From Ligustrum vulgare (lineage: Eukaryota > Streptophyta > Magnoliopsida > Lamiales > Oleaceae), in assembly GCA_963555705.1 (NCBI GenBank), contig OY743171.1:14755352-14819351 (forward strand): 64,000 bases of DNA. The letters run 5' to 3'. Every line of letters starts with the position of its first letter. Position 1 is the stretch's first letter. The notes below the pieces were generated by a model. That model was given only the letters and a program-made list of their open reading frames with translations, made no database searches and was not told where the DNA came from. The position numbers and the translations under genes were made by a program. Positions 34,560-43,892 of this stretch are shown piece after piece.

Positions 34560-36416
34560 AGCGTTCTATCTTCCAGTGCCATCTCAACATCACACCATGG
34601 TGGGGGAAGGTATTGGAAGTTTTTTTCAATGGCCGAAGGAGTTGGTTATTTTTGGAGAGGTAATAATATTTAGTTACATAAAAGATTATGTCGATATTAA
34701 TTTCTTTTAAAATTGTGTTAGAAGTGTTATAATGATAAAAATTGTCTTCTTGCAGGAAGAGGCACCGAAAAAACTAAAAAAATCTAACGAACGGAAAAAG
34801 CCTCAAAGTTTTGAATTGTCATCTACCCAGTGACCTGCAATTGTCGACGATGAGACGTTACAACGTCTAGGTGACAAATGCAAAATGTTGAACACTCTAG
34901 TCCTTCAATTTCCTGTTGGTGATGACTTCTACCAGGTGCCCATAGATGCCTCTGTGTTCAACTGTGCATTCGACGATGGTATTTTTGTTACAGTCGGAGA
35001 CATCACCGATTTGCTAACGATGCAATGGTTGGATACATCTATCTTACAAATATTTTTATTGTAAGACTTCTGATCAGAAATTATAACTTGACTTTAAATC
35101 ATTATTTTATTTATATTTATTGGTTTAATTATTTTTAGGTACCTCCATGAGATGTGTCATGAATACGGTATTGAATCAATTGGATTCATGTCTTCGACAC
35201 ACATTGCATCGGTTTCGGTAAGAACAAATGCAGATGGTGTTGTAACTTACATGGACAGCACCATGAGGGCAATGCAAAGTAAGAAGTTCATTATAGCACC
35301 GTATTTTCAGGAGTAAGACCACTGACATTCTCTCTTTTTTTACCTAATTTGAATCATATATGTTTAAAGTTGTATTTACACGTTCATAATACGTAGGAAC
35401 CACTGGATGTTGCTAGTGATTTCTCCTCAGAAGAATACGGTGTACTTCTTGGATTCAGCTGGTGCATGTAAGCGTGACTTAGATATCAAGCCGCTATTGA
35501 ATACGTAAGTTATGATAATTTTTCATGAAATAATTGTGTAGTTGTGGTGAAATTGATTGTGGAGTTATGGTAAAATTGATGAATTTCTGTTGTGATTGTT
35601 GAGAATTTATTTCAATAGCAACTTGCCTCTTTACAGGTTAGATAAGTTCAATTTATAGGGGAGGCTCTGCCAAATTTTCTGTAGAAAATTTAGAGTATTT
35701 TTTTTTTTTTTTGGTAACTTGTTCATATAATTTATTAAAATTTTAGGGCTTTCAAAATGTATTGGGCCCAAGGAGGTGTTAGGACGAAAGGCAATACAAC
35801 GTGGCTAAAAATAAAGGTACGAAAACACATTTAAAATTTATTGTAATGTTTTGAATTATTTTCATATTCTATTAAGTTTGATTATTCATTTTAGTTTTCA
35901 ATGTGAAAATTTCAGTGTCCTCAGCAACCTGGAGGTTGAGTATGGCTATTACGTTATGAGAAATATGTATGAGATAGTCACAGAACAATTCCAGCTTCCT
36001 TCGTTAGAAAAGGTATAAGTAATTTAAATGAGAGTTTTTAATTAAGACTTTATATTTTATTATAAAATAACTAATAATATGTTTTGATTGTTTGTAGGCA
36101 TTTAAAAAATACTACTCAACGGAGGAAATCTTTGAGATTCAAAATTTATGGGCCAAATATTTCGTTGATAGGTGTGTGTAAAATGACGCGTATCCAAACT
36201 TAAATTTACATATTTATATAATAAAACAACAATCTTGTATATATAATTGTTCTCTATTTAATTTTATTATGTATATGTCGATTATATGTATATTTGATGA
36301 TGCGCATGTGGAAAATGTTCAGGTCATCGCGGGCCACGTCCAAATGACTGCAGGTCATGACCTGCAGCGGCCTGAGTTGTAAAGCCCCGAGTTCCGAGGA
36401 GCCGGGAACGTCACTT

Positions 36417-36556
36417 TTTTTTGTAGCGTTCCCGGTCCTCAAGGGCTGCCGGCCGTCTACTCATGGTCTTTCCACTCCCTCCTGGCTCCCTCGCTGGGGC
36501 CTTCTCCAGAAGTGGATTTTTGCCTTCCGCAGGATTCGAACCATGTACCTAGGGGT
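36417..36556 (-). mobile_element. SINE-like insertion inside the LTR
   Basis: On the minus strand the sequence holds a pol III B-box-like GGTTCGAATCC (about 36533-36543) and ends in CTACAAAAAAAA. It interrupts the LTR exactly after AACRTCACTTTT. The same inserted tail is present in the second LTR at about 38035-38074, which suggests the SINE was already in the LTR before the element copied itself. I could not define a clear A box. Confidence 0.5.
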
Positions 36557-37939
36557 TTATTAAAAATGATTAAATATTAAATATCGCATTTATCGAATAA
36601 AAGTTTAGCAATAATTCAAAATTAAATAGAATAATTCTTACAAACTTATTAAAAATAAAAATTCTTGATAAAATGAAATTGTTTATTTCGAAATCCACAA
36701 CTTTCAAAAATAATATCCAAATTATATTCTTCGCCATTGCCCATCACTCGTCTCCGTCACCGAAATCTGCAAATTTGTTAAAACAACTGGGTGAGCATTT
36801 CAAAATAATTAATCTACAAGATAATTGAACAAGAAATTATGCAAATAATGTAGTGACATTCTTTTCTTATTCATAGGCATCACATAGTGAACGCAAATGA
36901 ACACATTCTTTTCTTTTCTTGGCTAGCAGATAAGTTATGCCAAGCATAACATAATTCTTTATCTCAAAAGAGATATCCTTTTCTCATGCAATTAAGCATA
37001 AAATCACACAAATCCACATAACACATGCAATTATAATATAAATCAATTAGTGGGGGCGAGTCTACCTTAAATCCGACGAGTGCAAAGTTGAGCGGGAAAC
37101 GACTTAAATCCTTTAAATCTTCGTACGCTTCATCTAGCCAATAAGTTACATTAGTCTTTTGAAATTTATAGTTTAAGAATGATAATTTACAATTTGAGGA
37201 CTGAAATTGATGATTTGAAAGTTGAGGGACTAAAATGAGTACTTTCAAAACTTTAAGGACTCAATTAAAATGTTATTAAATTTTCAGGCTGAAATAATCA
37301 GATTATATATCAATCTCTCAACTTCAATAAATCTTGGATTCTGCCATATATTACTCTTTCTGCATACTACTCCGTAATAAGTAATCAATGCGAAGTTTTA
37401 TCCTTATTTTCCTCACAACTCCTATCCACAAAGACAATTGCATAAAAATTCATTTCTTATTTTCTAAACAAGATACCATCAATAACAATTTCCAAAATTT
37501 AAAGATATGATTAATCATAAGCCTTTCTCTGATCAAATACATTACTTCAGCAATACTTGTACAAATCTAGGACCTGATAAAGTTTCTTTCATCAATTTCA
37601 TCCAACAATTTTCTCTCATGATCTTCTAGTATCATAAATGAACACTTAACGTACATCAGTGAATCATTCAAATTTCGAGGAAACCTGATTTATTTTTCAT
37701 GACTGAAATTCATCATTCTTTGAATTCCACTAAGAACCAAATACAGCATAACTTACTCATGAAAAATCAACTTATTTCATAATCTCAACACATCATCACC
37801 TTAAATTCTCGACCCAAGAAAATCGCATTATTCCTTATAATTATCTCTTGTACCTTTTGTATTCAAATGACCTTATGACCATCATCATTATCTCACATAA
37901 TCCCAAACATTCAATCACAAGTCCCCAATTTCTCACTTT

Positions 37940-37997
37940 GAAGCGTGGTGGGCCCATAACCCACAGGTCACAGGATCGAAACCTGGCTCTGATACCA
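37940..37997 (+). tRNA. Initiator tRNA-Met partial copy joined to an LTR
   Basis: These 58 nt follow plant initiator tRNA-Met from the D-arm side through the CAT anticodon (37955-37957, in GGGCCCATAACCC), the TpsiC arm (GGATCGAAACC) and the acceptor strand, ending CTCTGATACCA. By recall of the plant sequence there is one difference (GGTCAC for GGTCCC). The CCA is not gene-encoded in plant tRNA genes, so this is a copy of mature tRNA, not a tRNA gene. The 5' 18 or so nucleotides are missing. TGC and then the LTR start follow directly. Confidence 0.8.
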
Positions 37998-38074
37998 TGC
38001 TGTAATGCCCCGAGTTCCGAGGAGCCGGGAACATCACTTTTTTTTGTAGCGTACCCGGTCCTCAAGGGCTGCCG

Positions 38075-38207
38075 CCAACACCGCGACGCCACCACGAACC
38101 CGCCTCCATCTCGTAAGAAATTTACTCTTATATGTGTGTGTGCGTGTATGTATATATATATTTGTGTGTGTGTGTGATATGTGTGTGTGCGTGTATGTAT
38201 ATATATA

Positions 38208-38250
<43 letters not shown>

Positions 38251-39921
38251 ATGTGAATTATTATATATATATATGTATATATATATTTGTATGTATAAAA
38301 ATGTGAATTATTATATATATATGTTATAATTTTGGTATTGCAAATAGTTAATTGATATAATTTGAATTATTGGAATTATATTGAAATTATGCATGGAATG
38401 TTAGGTTATGAAATCATACTTTGAGCATTTTAGGAATTAAGAATTGATTTTGGATTAATTTTGGAGTGGTTGATGATGTTGAAGTTTGATTTATTGTGTT
38501 TGAGTAGTGAATATGTGGAGGTTGAACATTTTTATTGTATTGTGGCATTTTGATTACAGGTTGGGTAAGTCCAACTTATAGGGGAGACTCTGCCGAAATT
38601 ACTGTAGGATTTTACAAATAAAAAATTGTGGACTTGCGGTGAAATTGATTGTGAAGTTGTGGTTTCACTTTGATAAATATATGTTGTGATTGTTGAGAAG
38701 TTGTGATAGATTCAATAGCAACGCGTCTATTTACAGGTTGGATAAGTTCAATTTATAGGAGAGACTCTGCAAATTTTTTTATAGAAATCTTAGTTTTTGT
38801 ATTTATTTATTTTGTAACTGGTTCGAATAATTTAATTCAATTTTAGGGCTTTCAAACTATACTGGACACAAGGAGGCATTAGGACAAGAGCCAATACAAC
38901 GTGGCTAAAAATAAAGGTATGAAAACACATATTTAAAATATATTACAAATCTTTGAATTATTTTCATATTCTATTTAGTGTGATTATTAATGTTAGTTTT
39001 CATTGTGAAAATTTCAGTGTCCTCAACAGCCCGGAGATTCTGAGTGTGGCTACTACGTCAAGAAAAATATGTATGAGATAGTCACTGAACACTTTCAGCG
39101 TCCGTCGTTGGAAAAGGTATAAGTTATTGAACATGATAATTTTTAATTATTCCTTCATATTTTATTACAAAATAACTGATAATTCATTTTGATTATTTGT
39201 AGGCATTTAAAGAGTATTACTCAACGGAGGAAATTGCTGAAATTCAAAACTTATGGGCTAAATACTTCGTCGATAGGTGTGTGTAAATCGACGTGTATTC
39301 AAACTTCTATTTACTCAATTACATGTGACATTAACAATCTTGTAAATATAATTATTTCTCATTTATTTAACATTATTTTAATTATGTCGATTATATACAT
39401 ATTTGATGATGTGCATGTGGAAAATGTTCAGTCCACGTTTAGGTGATTGCAGGTCATGATCGACCTGCAGTGATCTGGATCATTGCAGGTGACGTCCAGG
39501 TCATTGCAGGTGACATCTAGGTCGTTGCAGGCCATGACCTGCAGTGTCCTGGGTCATTGCAAGTCATGACCTGCAGTGGCCTGGGTCATTGCAGGTGACG
39601 TCCAGGCCAATGCAGGCCATGGCCTGCAGTGGCCTGGGTCATTGTATTTTACTCTATAGGCAAATGAATTTCGTGCAAAAAAAAAAAAAAATTGAAAACG
39701 CGTCGGTTTTGGATTACAACCGACGCCTAAATTTATTTATTTATTTTTCAACTTTACGCGTCGGTTTATTAACAACCGACGCGTGAAGATAGCATTTACG
39801 CGTCGTTTTACAACCGACGCGTAAAGTCTTTACTTTACGCGTCTACTTCATACGCGTCGCCTCAAAAACCGACGCCTAATCTCTTAAATAACCGACGCGA
39901 AAGACTGTTTCTGTACTAGTG
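38075..39921 (+). mobile_element. CACTA copy 3, internal-deletion derivative, 5' end lost
   Basis: From the leader (38075, equal to 6497 of copy 1) the sequence matches copy 1 closely up to 38627. There it jumps from the first intron (copy 1 about 7073) to the intron before the Ulp1 His exon region (copy 1 about 13365), then continues to the 3' terminus CTGTTTCTGTACTAGTG. About 6.3 kb, including the transposase, is removed. The last three Ulp1 exons persist (CPQQPGDSECGYY at about 39018). It is followed by GCA inside a copia LTR; no matching GCA precedes it because its left end was replaced by the fused retroelement. Confidence 0.85.
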
Positions 39922-39963
39922 GCATGAATAATGGGCTGATGGAATGGGCCAATTGACTCTACA
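39922..39963 (-). mobile_element. Remnant of the copia 3' LTR
   Basis: These 42 bp are identical to the end of the intact LTR at 55656-55697 (GCATGAATAATGGGCTGATG ... CTCTACA). The other roughly 560 bp of this LTR lie beyond the CACTA copy 3 insertion and are not in the window. On the minus strand the purine-rich TTGAGGGGAAGATT (39964-39977) directly before it is the expected polypurine tract. Confidence 0.85.
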
Positions 39964-40039
39964 AATCTTCCCCTCAATTGGTTCAGACTGCAGCTTTGTC
40001 ATTCTAGCTCATGTGATTGATTCTGAAAGCTTTCAGCAT

Positions 40040-40439
40040 CTACAAGCTATTCTCCCAAACACTTAGTTCCCTGCAAAAATACAATAAGGCAGTATCAAAT
40101 TCCAAAATATTTAAAAAATTCAGTGCATCTTTAAACTTTGTAATATGTATGATTTTAGTTCCAGCATCTGCTGGATTTAACTGAGTAGGAATCTTAATCA
40201 TTTTCACAAAACCTTTTTCAATAATGTCTCTTATGAAATGAAATTTGACATCTATGTGTTTGGACCTATTATGAAACACAGGATTCTCAGAAAGATATAA
40301 AGCACTCTGGCTATCAGTACAAATCTCAATTTCAGGTTTACTTAAACACCCAATTTCAGAAAGCAAACCCCTCAGCCACATGCATTCTTTAACTGCATCA
40401 GTGGCTGAAATATATTCTGCTTCAGTTGAAGAAAGGGCA
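40040..40439 (-). pseudogene. Copia RNase H, C-terminal part
   Basis: The minus strand reads ALSSTEAEYISATDAVKEC, then WLRGLLSEIG, CTDSQSALYLSENPVFHNRSKHID and FIRDIIEKG, the C-terminal half of copia RNase H. It is separated from its N-terminal half (47354 onward) by the gypsy insertion, with GGGCA duplicated at 40435-40439 and 47354-47358. Confidence 0.85.
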
Positions 40440-41317
40440 TGATGTGATCCAGACCACGGATACAAGCCCGCACAAAGATCCGTTGAAGATCAAAGGAGGA
40501 CCGATGACTCGATTGCAAACCAAGAGGGCCAAGGAAGCAATGGACAAGTTAGTTCAAGAAACAATGGCCAAAACAATGTTCGTGTCATCAAAAGAAACAA
40601 GTTCCATGTTGGGGCCGAGCCAAAACGATGAGTGGATCAACCTTATTCATTGCGTCGAAGAAAGTGGTGAAATTTCAATGTTACGGCCGTAACATACAAA
40701 TCCTCACGGCCATAACCCACCTGCTGCTGAAATCTGAATTTTCGAAGAATTGGACTTACGGCCGTAAGAAGCTTTTGTCACGGCCGTAGGTAAGCCTCGG
40801 GTTAAAAGAACGAGAATTTCAAGTTATGGATTACGGCCGTAAAAATAGTCTCACGGCCGTAATGGGGAAACAGAAAGGGTCTTACGGCCGTAAAAAAATC
40901 AGTCACGGTCGTAAAATCGAATACGCGTGAATTTTAGGTTATTTTTATTTCCTTATTTTTAGGTAGTTGTTTCCTTGTTTAATTAGAACTCTTTAACCTA
41001 GTTTTGACCCTATTTATAGGGATGTAATTTTCATTATTCAACACAACTTTGATAATATTAATTGAGAGGCTATTTGCTTTCACAACCTTTATTCTTTATT
41101 GAATAAAATCCGAACTTGCGAGTTAATCTTGTTTGTTCAAATCTCGGTGAGAATTATTATTGTTTGTGATCAAGAGGTCAATATATCCTAGTGATTGTAT
41201 TGGTTGCTTGGTTCAATTAATTTTAATTGGATCCATAAATCGAGGTTCTTGGCGTTCTTGGGTCGATTCCAATAATTTGTGGGTTGCGTAGCTACAATTG
41301 CTACGTGGTTTGCATCA
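40440..41317 (+). repeat. 5' LTR of the gypsy element
   Basis: 878 bp, bounded by the GGGCA duplication and the primer site. It contains eight TTACGGCCGTAA-like palindromes between 40681 and 40914. A TATA-like TATTTATAGG at 41011-41020 lies about 100 bp after the last palindrome. Confidence 0.95.
40681..40914 (+). promoter_or_regulatory. Array of paired TTACGGCCGTAA palindromes in the LTR
   Basis: Sites start at 40681, 40704, 40756, 40778, 40831, 40851, 40882 and 40903. They alternate TTACGGCCGTAA and TCACGGCCGTAA (some with one change) and form four pairs with start-to-start spacing of 23, 22, 20 and 21 bp. The perfect form is a 12-bp palindrome. The array lies between the pol stop and the TATA-like box, where U3 enhancers would be expected. 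A protein-binding role is inference. Confidence 0.6.
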
Positions 41318-41880
41318 TCTGGTATCAGAGCTTAGGCTCCAGAAATCAAGGTTATATCTTTGTTTTTGTTTTCTTGAGTTTCTTATTCTTGTTCTTCGTG
41401 TTCTTCCAGTTTTGAGTCTTAAATCCAGAAAAGTGTCACAAAAAATTCAATAGTCGTTATTTCCTTCGTTTGTTATCCAAATTAAATTTCGTTTGTTGCG
41501 TCTTTCTCGTAGTTGAATTTTCGAAAAAAAAAAAACGAAAATTCTCGGTCCAATTAAAATAGCTGATATTTGATTTCAAGAATTATTTTCTTGAAACAAT
41601 CTTAGTTTCCAAAAAAGTGTCAAGTCCCTTATAATAGTCAAAATTCAAATCTCTAAAGGTCTTCTTCAAGTTGTCCAACAACTTCATAAATTCTCACTCT
41701 TACTCGATTTGAATCATTCGGGCTTAAACTTGTTTGAGTTCGGGTTCGTTCTTTAAAGCAATTGGGGTGAAAGCCATTGAGTGGAAAAAGGCAGAGAGGT
41801 GAGATCAATAGAGGGTAAAAGCCAAATTTGAGTGATACACGAGCGAAATACACGTGAGGCATATAATATTTAGTTTTCGG

Positions 41881-43892
41881 ATGTCTGAACAATCTGCTAC
41901 TACAAAAAACAACGATCGAGTCCACATGACGGAAGAGATGGTACAACGGTTTGAGCGGTTGTTTGGGGATGTGTTAGGTAGGTTAGAAAGGCTTGAGCAA
42001 CCTCGGGACGTGCCTAACGCCCGCAGGCAAGGTGGGCAAGGTCGTAGAGTAGAGGGGGTCGATGAGAATGAAGAAGGTAGTGATTTTGACGATGGGGCAA
42101 TTGTGGATAGAGTTGTTAGGCATGGAAGAAGGGATAGAGATCTTGGTGGCGATAGAATGGATGGTAGTATGAGCAACATCAAAATGACAATCCCGTCATT
42201 CAAGGGTAGGAGTGATCCGGAAGCATACCTAGAATGGAAAAAGAGGATGGAATTAATTTTCAATTGCTACACTTATTCGGAAGAGAAAAAGGTTAAGGTA
42301 GCTGTACTTGAATTCTCCAATTACGCTATTACTTGGTGGGATCAATTGGTGACTTCTAGGAGAAGGAATCGCGAGAGACCCTTTAGTACTTTTGATGAAT
42401 TAAAAGCTATCATGAGAAAGAGGTTCGTTCCTAGTCATTACCATCGGGAGCTTCATCAAAAATTACAAAGTCTATACCAAGGATCAAAGAGTGTGGAGGA
42501 TTATCATAAGGAGATGGAGATGTTGATGATTAGAGCTAATGTAGAAGAGGATAGGGAGGCTACGATGGCTTGATTTTTGAATGGATTGAATAGGGATATA
42601 GCTAATGTGGCTGAACTACAACATTACTTGGAGATGGAGGATATGTTGCACATGGCTATAAAGGTGGAGAAGCAATTGAAGAAAAAAGGAACAGCAAGGT
42701 ATCAATCGGGTCCTAATTCTTCTTGGAAGCCGAAGTGGGAAAGTAAAGGAGATGGGGCTGTCTCTAAGAGGAAATTTGAAGCATCAAAAGGAAAGTTTGA
42801 GGCACCAAAAGGGAAGGAGGAACAAGTTAGTAAATTTGTACCTAAAGGGGAGCCGCAACCATCTAGGAGCAGAGACATTCAATGCTTCAAATGCTTGGGG
42901 AGAGGACATGTGGCATCTCAATGTCCTAATAGGCGAGTGGTACTTTTGCGAAAGGATGGAACTATGGAGAGTGATAGTGAGGAAGAGGATTATAGCGATA
43001 TGCCAGCATTGGAGGAAGTATGTTATGATGAGGATGTGTTGCTGGGGAGCATGGCGAGTTGTTAGTGGCAAGGCGAGCCCTTAGTGCTCAAATCCACACG
43101 GATGATTTGGAACAACAACGGGAGAACATATTCCATACACGATGTCACGTTAATGACAAGGTATGTAGTATGATTATTGATGGTGGTAGTTGCACTAACG
43201 TCGCTAGTACTATACTTGTTGAAAAATTAGGATTACCTTTGTTAAAACATCCTAAACCTTATAGGCTTCAATGGTTAAATGATAGTGGAGAAATTAAGGT
43301 GAATAGGAGGGTGTTGGTGAGTTTTTCTATTGGTAGCTATGTGGATGATGTTATGTGTGATGTGGTTCCTATGCATGCCGGACACATTTTGTTGGGGAGA
43401 CCTTGGCAATATGATAGGAAGGTCACGCATGATGGGTATAAAAATAGGTATAGCTTTATCAAAGGGGGAAAAAACATTACACTTGCACCATTGACACCAT
43501 CACAAGTGTATGAAGATCAAGTAAAACTGAAAAATGATGAAGAAAAAAGAGTAAAGGAAAATGAGAGGAAGAGAGTTGAGGCCACGACCTCAGAAAAAGG
43601 AGAGGAAAAGAGAGTTGGAGCCACGACTCCAGAAAAAGGAGAGGCGAGAGAAAAAAGGAGTGTTGGGGTACATACCTCAGAAAAAGGAGAGGGAGCGAAG
43701 AGTGCCAGAAAAGAAAGAAAAATGAGTTTCTACGCAAAAAGGAGTGAAATAAAAAAGGCATTCATGGAAGAACGGTCAATGGTTCTTTTGCTATATAAGG
43801 AATCATTCCTTGCATTTGATGAAACTAACAAATCCCTCCCTAGTTTGGTTATTTCTTTATTGCAGGAATTTGACGATATATTTCCCCCATGA
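41881..43892 (+). pseudogene. Gypsy gag and protease, with three breaks
   Basis: Gag starts at ATG 41881 (MSEQSATTKNNDRVHMTEEM) and runs through a retrotransposon gag domain (DPEAYLEWKKRMELIFNCY). TGA at 42571-42573 interrupts it in frame. A CCHC knuckle ([14 protein letters not shown]) lies near 42886-42930. A 1-base loss near 43045 shifts the frame before the protease, whose motif SMIIDGGSCTN is at about 43168-43200. A charged linker with repeated 'TTSEKGE/TTPEKGE' units occupies 43570-43690. A one-base gain in a run of C at 43885-43889 ends this frame just before RT. Confidence 0.9.

Larger units (their letters stand above)
27319..36180 (+). pseudogene. Second CACTA gene (Transposase_24/Ulp1) in copy 2, multiply broken
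   Basis: Exon 1 (27319-27585) is clean and shows the intended start MAESSSSSDDHSA and the RTRGPTMCK signature. Exon 2 (27666-27875) has TGA at 27834, exon 3 (27941-28198) has TGA at 28115, and exon 6 has TGA at 34831. Exons 4 and 5 are each split by a solo LTR. The last-but-one exon has lost two bases near 35938 and its catalytic Cys codon has become TAT. Three of these stops are single transitions relative to copy 1. It keeps the 45-bp exon 6 segment (GDITDLLTMQWLDT) that copy 1 has lost, so copy 2 is not simply derived from copy 1. Confidence 0.8.
26100..36377 (+). mobile_element. CACTA copy 2, no TNP2, 3' end lost
   Basis: The 5' end CACTAGTACAAAATCGCACA is intact, preceded by AAT. The hairpin repeats, GC-rich leader, microsatellite, intronic cassette (26954-27010) and second-gene exons follow in the same order as copy 1. 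The transposase is missing: the sequence passes from the intron acceptor zone (about 27146) straight to the region equivalent to 10660 of copy 1. Two long solo LTRs are inserted in second-gene exons (28384-31112 and 31740-34559). The element stops at 36377 in the palindromic minisatellite, where a retroelement begins; the 3' terminus is absent. About 4.7 kb of CACTA sequence remains once the insertions are removed. Confidence 0.85.
36378..38074 (-). mobile_element. Rearranged long-LTR retroelement with PBS, minus orientation
   Basis: Both ends carry the family terminus (TGTAAAGCCCCGAGTTCCGA at 36378 and TGTAATGCCCCGAGTTCCGA at 38001), each followed by the same SINE-like tail. At 37986-37997 the plus strand reads GCTCTGATACCA, so the minus strand has the primer site TGGTATCAGAGC three bases after its LTR end. 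36560-37250 matches the long LTR at 31790-32510. Coding domains are absent. The right-hand LTR is cut at about 38074 and fused to CACTA copy 3. Both flanks are incomplete CACTA copies, so the element sits on a recombination junction. Confidence 0.65.

Noticed and set aside
34140..34560. Possible 3' gene end between the solo LTR and the CACTA exon
   Set aside because: The sequence is the LTR end; the exon resumes exactly after the AGCGT duplication.
37940..37997. Functional tRNA-Met gene
   Set aside because: The 5' part of the tRNA is absent and CCA is included next to an LTR terminus, so it is a reverse-transcribed fragment.
41653..42263. Minus-strand open frames across the gypsy gag region
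   Set aside because: Antisense shadows of the gag frame with no domain of their own.
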